A stretch of 64,000 bases of DNA from Devosia sp. FKR38 (GTDB lineage: Bacteria; Pseudomonadota; Alphaproteobacteria; Rhizobiales; Devosiaceae), in the NCBI RefSeq assembly GCF_005222805.1, contig NZ_STGC01000005.1, forward strand, positions 558,001 to 622,000. Reading direction: 5' to 3'. The notes under the pieces were generated by a model. It was not told the origin of the DNA and did no database searches. It worked only from the letters and a program-made list of their open reading frames with translations. Numbering within the stretch: position 1 is the stretch's first letter; the number at the start of each line of letters is the position of its first letter. A program made the position numbers and the translations under genes. This document shows positions 1-6,751 of this stretch, one piece after another.

Positions 1-429
1 GCCAGCGTATTCAACCGGCGCGATGATGGCGGCGACGTGGTGATGCCGGGTGCCTTTGCCCGCAGCCTCGCCCGCCGGCGCAACCGCATCCGCATGCTGT
101 TCCAGCACGACCCCAAGGAGCCGGTGGGCATCTGGGACAGCATCGCCGAAGACGGGCATGGCCTGTTCGTCGCCGGCCATCTGGTGCCCGGCGTCGAACG
201 CGCCGATGCGCTGCGGCGGCTGATTGCCGAGGGGGCGCTGGACGGCCTCTCCATCGGCTTTCGCACCGTGCGGGCGACCAAGGCCAATGGCCTGCGCCAG
301 CTCTGGCAGATCGACCTCTATGAAATCTCCATCGTGACTTTCCCCATGCTCGAGGACGCGCGCATCGCGCGCCCCGACCTGGCGACCGGCGCCGCCATTG
401 CGGCCGCCACTCAATCCATCCGCAACTGA
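1..429 (+). CDS. HK97-family prohead protease (GTA g4-like), 5' end missing
   Basis: The protease cleaves the scaffolding part of HK97-type capsid proteins during prohead maturation. The frame is open from base 1 and the residues before the first in-window ATG (position 37) already match the family, with VFN and GGDVV ahead of MPGAF, so the gene starts upstream of the window. The family's catalytic His appears in QHDPKEPVG and the Ser in GLSIGFR. The end of the frame is 14 bases before the capsid ATG. In R. capsulatus GTA the protease also lies directly before the capsid gene. Only the missing N-terminus is uncertain. Confidence 0.93.
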   Translation, partial: ASVFNRRDDGGDVVMPGAFARSLARRRNRIRMLFQHDPKEPVGIWDSIAEDGHGLFVAGHLVPGVERADALRRLIAEGALDGLSIGFRTVRATKANGLRQLWQIDLYEISIVTFPMLEDARIARPDLATGAAIAAATQSIRN

Positions 430-443
430 CAGGACAGACCCTG

Positions 444-1664
444 ATGACCACCAGCAGTGACGGCCTTGAAACCAAGGCCGGCGCAGGGGGCGATATTGCC
501 GCTCTCTTCGCCGAGTTCTCGACCGCCTTTGAAGAGTTCAAGGCCACCAATGACCAGCGCCTGGGCGAGCTGGAAAAGCGCGGCAGCGCCGACGGGCTGC
601 TGGAGGGCAAGCTCGACCGGCTCAATGCCGTGCTCGACAGCAACAAGGCGGCCATGGACCGCGCGCTGCTTGACCGCGCCCGTCCGCAGCTCGACGGCAA
701 GGGTGCCCCGACCGACAGCGAACACAAGGCGGCCTTTTCGGCCTATGTGAAGCGCGGCGAGGAAAAGGCACTCTCGATTGGCGTCAATGCCGATGGCGGC
801 TATGTGGTGCCGCCCGAGACCGAGACGGAAATCACCCGGCTGATGACGGTGCTCTCGCCGATCCGCGCCATTGCCGGCGTGCGGCAGGTGTCGGGCGCGG
901 TCTATAAGCGCCCCATTTCGGTGACCGGGCCGGCCGTGGGCTGGGTTGGCGAGACGGCGGCGCGACCGATCACGGCGTCCCAGACGCTGGCCGAGCTGAG
1001 CTACCCCACCATGGAGCTCTATGCCATGCCGGCGGCAACGGCGGCCTTTCTCGACGATGCCGCCGTGGACGTGGGCCAGTGGATCGCCGACGAGGTCAAC
1101 GCGGCTTTTGCGGCGCAGGAGACCACGGCCTTTGTCACCGGCAATGGCGTCAACAAGCCCAATGGCTTCCTGGCGGCCACGGCGGTGGCCGAGGCGAGCT
1201 GGAGCTGGGGGAACCTGGGCTATATCGCCACCGGCGCGGCCGGGGCGCTGCCCACCAACAATGCCAGCGACGTGCTGATTGACCTGGTCTATGCGCTCAA
1301 GGCCGGCTATCGCCAGAACGCCTCCTGGGTGATGAACCGCAAGGTGCAGGGCGCGGTGCGCAAGCTCAAGGATGCCGACGGCAACTACCTCTGGCAGCCG
1401 GCGGCCACCGCCGATGGCAAGGCGCGGCTGATGGGCTTTGACCTGGTCGAGGCCGAGGACATGCCCAACATCACAGCCAACTCGCTGTCGATTTCCTTTG
1501 GCGACTTCCGCCGCGGCTATCTGATCGTCGACCGCCAGGGCGTGAGCGTGCTGCGCGACCCCTTCAGCGCCAAGCCCTATGTGCTGTTCTACACCACCAA
1601 GCGCGTCGGTGGCGGCATTGCGGATTATGACGCCATCAAGCTCCTCAAGTTCGCCACTTCGTGA
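444..1664 (+). CDS. HK97-fold major capsid protein (GTA g5-like)
   Basis: This 406-aa protein forms the icosahedral head shell. The first hundred or so residues are charged and predicted helical (FAEFSTAFEEFKATNDQRLG), as expected of the delta domain removed by the upstream protease. The rest shows the phage-capsid fold signature, including GGYVVPPETETEI, the E-loop/P-domain region and a C-terminal DAIKLLKF. The length fits the family. The ATG at 444 follows a GGACAG-type ribosome site. The stop codon (1662-1664) lies inside the left arm of an inverted-repeat element, so the very last residues may have been altered by its insertion. Confidence 0.95.
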   Translation: MTTSSDGLETKAGAGGDIAALFAEFSTAFEEFKATNDQRLGELEKRGSADGLLEGKLDRLNAVLDSNKAAMDRALLDRARPQLDGKGAPTDSEHKAAFSAYVKRGEEKALSIGVNADGGYVVPPETETEITRLMTVLSPIRAIAGVRQVSGAVYKRPISVTGPAVGWVGETAARPITASQTLAELSYPTMELYAMPAATAAFLDDAAVDVGQWIADEVNAAFAAQETTAFVTGNGVNKPNGFLAATAVAEASWSWGNLGYIATGAAGALPTNNASDVLIDLVYALKAGYRQNASWVMNRKVQGAVRKLKDADGNYLWQPAATADGKARLMGFDLVEAEDMPNITANSLSISFGDFRRGYLIVDRQGVSVLRDPFSAKPYVLFYTTKRVGGGIADYDAIKLLKFATS

Positions 1665-1784
1665 GGTCCGTGAGCCTGGCCACCGGAAGCGGAGGCCCTG
1701 TGCTCCGGTGCTCACGTACTCACAGTACGCTGCGCTCCGGTGCGCGGGCCTCCACTCCATCTGACTCAGGCTGACGGACCTCAC
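1661..1784. repeat. 124-bp inverted-repeat element after the capsid gene
   Basis: The outer arms are 1661-1678 and 1767-1784, 18 bases each, complementary with one mismatch. A second 8-bp pair (1691-1698 with 1746-1753) lies inside them. The apex is a 5-bp stem with a 5-base loop (1715-1729), flanked by two near-identical copies of a CTCCGGTG-containing direct repeat. No gene fits here. The arm carries the capsid stop codon. It could be a small non-autonomous insertion (MITE-like) or an RNA structure setting the capsid-to-tail mRNA ratio; no clear target duplication is visible. Confidence 0.75.
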
Positions 1785-1829
1785 ATCGCGGCGCCGTGCC
1801 CCACTGACAGAGAGCCGAAAGGCAAAAAC

Positions 1830-2396
1830 ATGATTTCCTATCTTCTGGCGGGACCCGCGCAGGAGCCGGTGGCGCTTGCCGAGGCCAAGGCCTTTCTCAA
1901 GGTGGATGATGCCGCCGAGGACGGGCTGATTACGACGCTGATCGGCGCGGCGCGGCTGCATATCGAGGGCGTGACCGGGCGGGCGCTGCTGGCGCAGGAC
2001 TGGCGCGTGGTGCTCGACGCCTGGCCGGACAACCGCCATGTGCGGCTGCCGGTCGGGCCGCTGCTGAATGTCATCGCCATCAAAGCCTATGACGATGCCG
2101 GGGCGGGCCATGCCGTGCCGCTGGCGCAATTCCTGCGCGAGCCAGAGGCGCTGGTGCTACCGGCGGCAGTCGCCGGCATGCCGGCGCTGCGCGAGCGGCA
2201 GGGGCTCGAGATCGACTATCGGGCCGGCTTCGGGACGGACGCCGATGACGTGCCGCAGGATATCCGCCAGGCCCTGCTGGTCTTGCTCGGCTATTGGTTC
2301 GAGCACCGCGACGCGGTGATCGTGGCGGGGTCAGGCGCGGTGGTGCCATCGGGCTTTGACCGGCTGGTGGCCGGCTACAGGCGGGTGCGGCTGTGA
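1830..2396 (+). CDS. Head-tail connector, phiE125 gp8 family (GTA g6-like adaptor)
   Basis: A 188-aa protein that in this gene position forms the adaptor ring under the portal. The N-terminal part (LAEAKAFLKVDD, then DDGLIT-like and ITTLIGAARLHIEGVTGRAL) is the hallmark of the phage gp6/gp8 head-tail connector family, and the C-terminal part has DVPQDIRQALLVLLGYWFEHRD. I chose the ATG at 1830, preceded by an AAAGG ribosome site, over an in-frame start at 1740 because the 1740 start would read through the inverted-repeat element and adds non-conserved sequence. It overlaps the next gene by 4 bases. Confidence 0.88.
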   Translation: MISYLLAGPAQEPVALAEAKAFLKVDDAAEDGLITTLIGAARLHIEGVTGRALLAQDWRVVLDAWPDNRHVRLPVGPLLNVIAIKAYDDAGAGHAVPLAQFLREPEALVLPAAVAGMPALRERQGLEIDYRAGFGTDADDVPQDIRQALLVLLGYWFEHRDAVIVAGSGAVVPSGFDRLVAGYRRVRL

Positions 2397-2734
2397 GCGA
2401 GGCTCGTCCGCCCATCGGCACCATGACCGACCGCGTGACGCTCAGGCGCCGCGAAATGGTGAGCCAGCCAGAAGGCGGCCATGTGGCGCTCTTCGTGCCA
2501 CTGGCTAGCGTCTGGGCGCGGGTGCGCTCGCTGCGCGGGCGGCAGGGCACCAGCGCCGATGGCCGCGCGGTGGAGATTTCCCATGCGGTGGTGCTGCGCT
2601 TTCGCAGCGACATCGCCCCGGGCGACCGCATTCTCTATCGCGGCCGGGCGCTCGATGTGGTGAGCGCGGCGGACCTTGACGGGCGCCGCGCCTTTCTCAG
2701 CTGCGCCTGCAGCGAAACCAGCTTCACGGGGTAG
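2393..2734 (+). CDS. Head closure / head-tail adaptor protein (GTA g7-like)
   Basis: A 113-aa protein of the SPP1 gp16-type head-tail adaptor family, which closes the head after DNA packaging. It shows the family pattern: an N-terminal MTDRVTLRRRE strand, a central WARVRSLRGRQ, and a beta-rich C-terminal half with ILYRGRALDVVSAAD. It starts with GTG inside a GTGA overlap with the preceding gene, implying translational coupling. The next gene begins 3 bases after its stop. Family and position agree with g7 of the R. capsulatus GTA. Confidence 0.87.
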   Translation: MSEARPPIGTMTDRVTLRRREMVSQPEGGHVALFVPLASVWARVRSLRGRQGTSADGRAVEISHAVVLRFRSDIAPGDRILYRGRALDVVSAADLDGRRAFLSCACSETSFTG

Positions 2735-2737
2735 GCC

Positions 2738-3136
2738 ATGCATCCCATTGCGCTTGTGCAGACGGCGCTGGTGGCAGCGCTCAAGACTGATGCGGCGCTG
2801 CTGGCCATCACCGGACCGGACGGCGTGTTTGACGCCGCGCCGCGCGACCGGCCGCCGCCCTATGTGGCGATTGCCCGCCATGACCTGGCGCCGCGCGACG
2901 GCGATGGCACGCCGGGCTTTGAGCATCGGCTGCTGCTGGCCTGCTGGGGCGACCAGCCCAGCCGCAAGCGGGCGCTGGACATGGCCGAGCGCGTGGTGGC
3001 GCTGGCCCTGGCGCTGCAGGCGCCGGGGCTGGTGCTCAGCCATATCGACCATATGCGCACCGAAAGCGTGATCGATGCAGAGACCGGGCTGGCCAGGGCC
3101 GCCGTGAGCCTGCGGATGTTCAGCGAGGCGGGCTAG
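2738..3136 (+). CDS. DUF3168 tail terminator (GTA g8-like)
   Basis: A 132-aa DUF3168 protein, the family that caps the tail tube at the head end. Visible family features are the N-terminal helix (ALVQTALVAALKTDAALLAI), a PPYVAIARHD strand and the C-terminal LARAAVSLRMFSE strand. Its ATG follows the g7-like stop by 3 bases, and it is followed by 36 noncoding bases before the tail-tube gene. It acts only in particle assembly. Confidence 0.87.
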   Translation: MHPIALVQTALVAALKTDAALLAITGPDGVFDAAPRDRPPPYVAIARHDLAPRDGDGTPGFEHRLLLACWGDQPSRKRALDMAERVVALALALQAPGLVLSHIDHMRTESVIDAETGLARAAVSLRMFSEAG

Positions 3137-3172
3137 GGGCCGGCCGTTAACGCAATCACAGGGGACAGAACC

Positions 3173-3586
3173 ATGGCCGCCCAAAGCGGACGCAACATGC
3201 TGCTCAAGCTCGACCAGAGCGGGGCGGGCAGTTTTCTCACCGTGGCCGGCCTGCGCACGCGGAGCCTGGCCTTCAACGCCGCCAGCGTCGACACCACCGA
3301 CCAGGAAAGCGCCGGGCGCTGGCGCGAGTTGCTGGCCGGCGGCGGCATCAAGCGGGCGTCAGTGTCGGGCAGCGGCGTGTTCAAGGACGCCGCGTCGGAT
3401 GCGCAGATCCGCGCGCTGTTCTTTGCCGGCACCATCCGCAACTGGCAGCTGATCCTGCCCGATTTCGGCGTGGTCGAAGGGCCGTTCCAGATCGTGGCGC
3501 TGGAATTTGCCGCCGACCATGCCGGGGAAGTGACCTTCGAGCTGGCGCTGGAAAGCGCCGGCGAACTCGGCTTTGCCGCCATCTGA
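3173..3586 (+). CDS. Major tail tube protein, TP901-1 family (GTA g9-like)
   Basis: A 137-aa protein that stacks as hexameric rings to form the tail tube. The family signature is clear: MAAQSGRNMLLKLD at the start, a GLRTRSLAFNAASVDTTD strand with the conserved DxTD, a WRELLAGGGIKRASVSGSG turn and a C-terminal TFELALESAGELGF. A GGGGACAG ribosome site precedes the ATG. This gene order (terminator, tube, chaperones, tape measure) is standard in siphovirus-derived clusters. Confidence 0.92.
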   Translation: MAAQSGRNMLLKLDQSGAGSFLTVAGLRTRSLAFNAASVDTTDQESAGRWRELLAGGGIKRASVSGSGVFKDAASDAQIRALFFAGTIRNWQLILPDFGVVEGPFQIVALEFAADHAGEVTFELALESAGELGFAAI

Positions 3587-3603
3587 CAAAAAGGGACTGA
3601 TCC

Positions 3604-3918
3604 ATGGCCATTGCACACCGGGGCGAGATCGACGCCACCATTGGCGGCGAGGTGATGACGCTGTGCCTGACGCTGGGCGCGCTGGCGGAACTGGAAAGCC
3701 GGCTGGAAGCCGGGGACCTGGTCGGGCTGGCCGAGCGTTTCAGCGCCGGTCGCATCGCGGCCCGTGACCTCACGGCGATCCTCGGGGCCGGACTGCGCGG
3801 CGGTGGCCACGCCATCACCGATGACGATCTGGCGCGGCTCAGCATCGAAGGCGGGCTCAAGGGCGCCGCCGAGATCGCCGTGCGCCTGCTCAAGGCCAGC
3901 TTTGGAGAGGCGGCATGA
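3604..3918 (+). CDS. GTA gp10-like tail protein (Phage_TAC_11 type)
   Basis: A 104-aa protein matching the small GTA family found between tail tube and tape measure genes (MAIAHRGEIDATIGGEVMTLCLTLGALAELE is the family's opening; quoted parts are AHRGEIDATIGG and TLGALAELESRLEAGDL). The family is thought to act as a tail assembly chaperone that coats the tape measure before tube polymerisation. It starts 17 bases after the tube gene and overlaps the next gene by ATGA. The molecular role is inferred from position and family rather than from a catalytic motif. Confidence 0.82.
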   Translation: MAIAHRGEIDATIGGEVMTLCLTLGALAELESRLEAGDLVGLAERFSAGRIAARDLTAILGAGLRGGGHAITDDDLARLSIEGGLKGAAEIAVRLLKASFGEAA

Positions 3919-4106
3919 CGCCCTTTCCCTGGAGCGACGCCATGCGCTTTGGCCTTGGCGTGCTGCGCCTGCCGCCCGAGCAATTCTGGCGCATGACGCC
4001 GCGCGAGCTGGCGGCGGCCTGGGGCGCGCTGATGGGCGTCCGGGCGGGGCCGCTGGAGCGGCGCGATCTCGATGGACTGATGGAGCGTTTCCCCGATGGC
4101 CGATGA
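3915..4106 (+). CDS. Phage tail assembly chaperone (Phage_TAC_6 type, GTA g10.1-like)
   Basis: A 63-aa protein with the hallmark of the short rcc01693-type chaperones: an N-terminal PFPWSDAMRFGLGVLRLPPEQFW followed by RMTPRELAAAW; quoted in parts these are PFPWSDAMRFGLG and LPPEQFW. The family is found only next to GTA/siphovirus tape measure genes. It begins in an ATGA overlap with the preceding chaperone, and its last 11 bases overlap the tape measure start. In many tail systems two such chaperones are needed in different amounts; here both are separate, coupled genes without a visible frameshift site. Confidence 0.85.
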   Translation: MTPFPWSDAMRFGLGVLRLPPEQFWRMTPRELAAAWGALMGVRAGPLERRDLDGLMERFPDGR

Positions 4107-4647
4107 ACTGTTTCCCGACGGGTTCCGCGACGAACTGGGCAGCGTGGCGACCGAGCTCGACCGCATCGGTGACCTCGCCAATGGCGTGGCTCGCAGCATT
4201 TCGACGGCGTTTCGCGGCGCGCTCACCGAGGGCAAGTCGTTCAAGTCGCTGCTGGGCGATATTGCCCGCAGCTTTGCCGATATTGCGCTCAAGGCGGCGG
4301 TCAAGCCGTTGGGCGATCTGCTCGGCGGACTGGTGGGCCAATTGTTCACCGCTACCAATCCGGCGCTGGGCGGCGTGACGCCCTTTGCCAAGGGCGGGGT
4401 GATCGCCACGCCGCGCTATTTTCCGCATGGCGGGGGCCTCGGTCTGATGGGCGAGGCGGGGCCCGAGGCCGTGCTGCCGCTGCAACGCGGCGCCGATGGG
4501 CGGCTGGGCGTGGGCGGCGGCGGCAACGGCGCGGTCAATGTCACTTTCAATGTCACTGCCAGCGACGCGCGCAGCTTTGCCGCCTCCGAAGCCGACCTCA
4601 GCGCCATGCTGCTGCGGGCCGTGCGGCGCGGCACGCGGGGTTCGTGA
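4096..4647 (+). CDS. Tail tape measure protein, short GTA type (g11-like)
   Basis: A 183-aa tape measure protein, much shorter than those of long-tailed phages but in the range of GTAs. It has a helical N-terminal half (FRDELGSVATELDRIGDLA), a SFKSLLGDIARSFADIALK segment and a Gly-rich C-terminal half with the family's PFAKGGVIATPRYFPHGGG and GEAGPEAVLPLQRGADGRLGV motifs. The C-terminal part ends in a beta segment (NVTFNVTASDARSF). The start overlaps the chaperone gene. The short length implies a short tail, since tape measure length sets tail length. Confidence 0.88.
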   Translation: MADELFPDGFRDELGSVATELDRIGDLANGVARSISTAFRGALTEGKSFKSLLGDIARSFADIALKAAVKPLGDLLGGLVGQLFTATNPALGGVTPFAKGGVIATPRYFPHGGGLGLMGEAGPEAVLPLQRGADGRLGVGGGGNGAVNVTFNVTASDARSFAASEADLSAMLLRAVRRGTRGS

Positions 4648-4746
4648 GCCAGCAGACCTGGCGGCTCCTTCGCCTCCCGCCCCCTTGAGAGGAGGGAATG
4701 AGGATGGGGGGCCGTCAGTGACACACCAAACTACCCCCACCCCCAA

Positions 4747-4772
4747 CCCCTCCCCTCAAGGGGGAGGGGAGG
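4747..4772. repeat. C-rich/G-rich palindrome between g11- and g12-like genes
   Basis: The 149-bp gap between the tape measure and the next tail gene contains a hairpin of C-rich left arm (CCCCTCCCCT) and G-rich right arm (GGGGGAGGGG). A weaker C-rich/G-rich pair lies just upstream (about 4672-4697). A closely similar palindrome occurs at 37029-37062, including the shared downstream CTGAAG, so this is a dispersed intergenic repeat rather than a GTA-specific signal. No T-run follows, so it is not a canonical terminator. Confidence 0.7.
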
Positions 4773-4796
4773 CTGACTGAAGACTCGGAGGATACC

Positions 4797-5417
4797 ATGG
4801 CCTTTCATGCCATTCGCTTTCCGCTCGATATTGCGCTGGGGGCGCGGGGCGGGCCGGAGCGTCGCACCGATGTAGTGACGCTGGCGGGCGGCGGCGAGCA
4901 GCGCAATGGGCGCTGGCAGCACAGCCGCCGCCGCTACAACGCCGGCTATGGCGTCAAGTCGCGCGCCGATATGGCGGCGGTACTGGCGTTTTTCGAGGAA
5001 CGGCGCGGGCGGCTGCATGGCTTTTTGTGGCGCGACGGGCTCGACCATTCGAGCGGCGGGCCGGTGCCGCTGCCCACCGACCAGCTGATCGGCACGGGCG
5101 ACGGCAGCCGCACCAGTTTCCAGCTGACCAAGCGCTATGGCGCCAGCTTTGACCCCTATCTGCGCCCGATCAGCAAGCCGGTGGCGGGTTCGGTGCGGGT
5201 GGCGGTGGCGGGCGTGGAGCGGACGAGCGGCTGGAGTGTCAGCAGTACGACGGGTGTCATCAACTTTGCCGTACCGCCGGCCAGCGGCGCGGCGATCACA
5301 GCGGGCTTTCTGTTCGACGTGCCGGTGCGCTTTGACACCGACCGGCTCGACGTGGAGCTGACCAGTTTTGACGGCGCCGAGGCGCCCAGCATTCCCCTGG
5401 TGGAGATCCTGCCATGA
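4797..5417 (+). CDS. DUF2460 distal tail protein (GTA g12-like)
   Basis: A 206-aa DUF2460 protein, the distal tail ring of GTA-type particles. Family features are MAFHAIRFPLDIALGARGGP at the N-terminus, then RRRYNAGYGVKSRADMAAVLAFFEERRG (parts RRRYNAGYGVK and VLAFFEERRGRLHGF), FLWRDGLDH and a C-terminal VPVRFDTDRLDVEL. A GGAGGATACC ribosome site precedes the ATG at 4797. It overlaps the next gene by ATGA, opening a tightly coupled three-gene run. Confidence 0.92.
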   Translation: MAFHAIRFPLDIALGARGGPERRTDVVTLAGGGEQRNGRWQHSRRRYNAGYGVKSRADMAAVLAFFEERRGRLHGFLWRDGLDHSSGGPVPLPTDQLIGTGDGSRTSFQLTKRYGASFDPYLRPISKPVAGSVRVAVAGVERTSGWSVSSTTGVINFAVPPASGAAITAGFLFDVPVRFDTDRLDVELTSFDGAEAPSIPLVEILP

Positions 5418-6304
5418 GACAGCTCGAGGCAGGGTTTGCCGCCCATCTGGCGCAGGGCGAAACGACGCTGTGCCATTGCTGGCGGCTGACGCGGCGCGAT
5501 GGACTGGTGCTCGGTTTCACTGACCATGACGGCGTGCTGAGCTTTGATGGCACCAGCTTTGCCCCGGCCAATGGGCTGGATGGCGGCACGGTGCCGGCGC
5601 GGCTGGGCAGCCAGGTCGACACCGCCGAGGTGCTCGGCGTGCTCGATGCCGAGGCGATCAGCGAAGACGATATTCTGCTCGGGCGCTATGACGGCGCAGA
5701 GGTCGAGACCTGGCGGGTGAACTGGGCTGACGTGAGCCAGCGCCTGCTGTTGCGGCGCGACAGTATTGGCGAGATCACGCGCGAAGACGGCGTGTTCCGT
5801 GCCGAACTGCGTTCGGCCCAGCAGGGGCTGAACGCCACCCATGGCCGCATCTACCAGAGCTTGTGTGACGCCCGGCTGGGCGACAGCCGGTGTGGGGTGA
5901 GTCTCGCCAGCAGCACATGGCGCGGCACGGCAACCGTGGTGACGGTGGAGGACCCCTACCGGGTGCGCGTGAGCGGGCTGGGTGGCTACGAAGCCGGATG
6001 GTTTGCCTTCGGTAGCGCGGCCTGGTTCAGCGGAAAGCGGACCGGCCTGCGCGATGGCGTGCTGAGCCATGGGCGCAGCGGCGGCAATGACACGCTGGGC
6101 TTTGCCCTGCGCGTGGGCGATTGGGTGGCGCCGGGCGATACGCTTGAGGTTACAGCCGGCTGTGACCGGCGCTTTGAGACCTGCAAGGCCAAGTTCGGCA
6201 ATGCCGTCAACTTCCGCGGCTTTCCGCATATTCCGGGCAGCGACTATGTGCTGCGCCATCCGCGCCAGGGCGATGCGCTCGACGGCAAGGCGGTGGTGCC
6301 ATGA
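5414..6304 (+). CDS. DUF2163 / phage BR0599 family baseplate hub protein (GTA g13-like)
   Basis: A 296-aa protein of the DUF2163 family, the hub at the tail tip. It shows the family's Cys-rich features: TLCHCWRLTRRDG with FTDHDGVLSFDG near the N-terminus, then CDARLGDSRCGV in the middle and CDRRFETCKAKFGN with NFRGFPHIPGSDY at the C-terminus. The paired cysteines in RcGTA gp13 bind an iron-sulfur cluster in the published particle structure as I recall; here the four C-x(n)-C pairs are retained. ATGA overlaps join it to both neighbours. Confidence 0.92.
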   Translation: MRQLEAGFAAHLAQGETTLCHCWRLTRRDGLVLGFTDHDGVLSFDGTSFAPANGLDGGTVPARLGSQVDTAEVLGVLDAEAISEDDILLGRYDGAEVETWRVNWADVSQRLLLRRDSIGEITREDGVFRAELRSAQQGLNATHGRIYQSLCDARLGDSRCGVSLASSTWRGTATVVTVEDPYRVRVSGLGGYEAGWFAFGSAAWFSGKRTGLRDGVLSHGRSGGNDTLGFALRVGDWVAPGDTLEVTAGCDRRFETCKAKFGNAVNFRGFPHIPGSDYVLRHPRQGDALDGKAVVP

Positions 6305-6738
6305 CGGGTGACAGGGTGGTCGCGGCAGCGCAGAGCTTTCTGGGCACGCCCTATCGGCATCAGGCGGCGATGGCAGGGGCCGGTTGCGATTGCCTGGGCC
6401 TGCTGCGCGGCGTGTGGCGCGCGCTCTATGGCGAGGAACCCGGGCCGGTGCCGCCCTATCGCGCGGATCGGCGCGACCCAGCAAATGCGGGCGCCCTCGC
6501 GGACGCCGCTGCGCGTTTTCTGCTGCCCACCGAGGCGCCGCTGGCGGCGGGGCAGGTGGTGCTGTTTCGCATCGGCAGCGATGCCGGGCCGCGCCATTGC
6601 GCGGTTCTGGTCAGCCCGACGCGTTTCATCCATGCCCAGGAGCATCTGGGCGTGGTGGAGGCCAATCTGACCGAGGGCTGGGCGCAGCGCATCTGGGGGC
6701 GGTTTACGTTTCCCGACCGGGCCGAGCGGCCCGACTGA
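6301..6738 (+). CDS. NlpC/P60 tail-tip peptidase (GTA g14-like)
   Basis: A 145-aa NlpC/P60 cysteine peptidase of the phage-associated subfamily, expected to cut peptidoglycan stem peptides during DNA entry. The nucleophile is the Cys in GAGCDCLGLLRGVWR, and the His lies in GPRHCAVLV. The N-terminus (VVAAAQSFLGTPYRHQ) is the standard family opening. It starts within an ATGA overlap and stops 13 bases before the large tail gene. Domain order and size match RcGTA g14. Confidence 0.92.
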   Translation: MTGDRVVAAAQSFLGTPYRHQAAMAGAGCDCLGLLRGVWRALYGEEPGPVPPYRADRRDPANAGALADAAARFLLPTEAPLAAGQVVLFRIGSDAGPRHCAVLVSPTRFIHAQEHLGVVEANLTEGWAQRIWGRFTFPDRAERPD

Positions 6739-6751
6739 CAAGGATTTTCTG

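Noticed and set aside
3133-4746. 537-codon minus-strand frame across the GTA tail genes
   Set aside because: Antisense to six compact, recognisable tail genes.
4648-4796. Phage attachment site or tRNA remnant in the g11-g12 gap
   Set aside because: The sequence is a repeat copy also present at 37029, with no tRNA-like fold.
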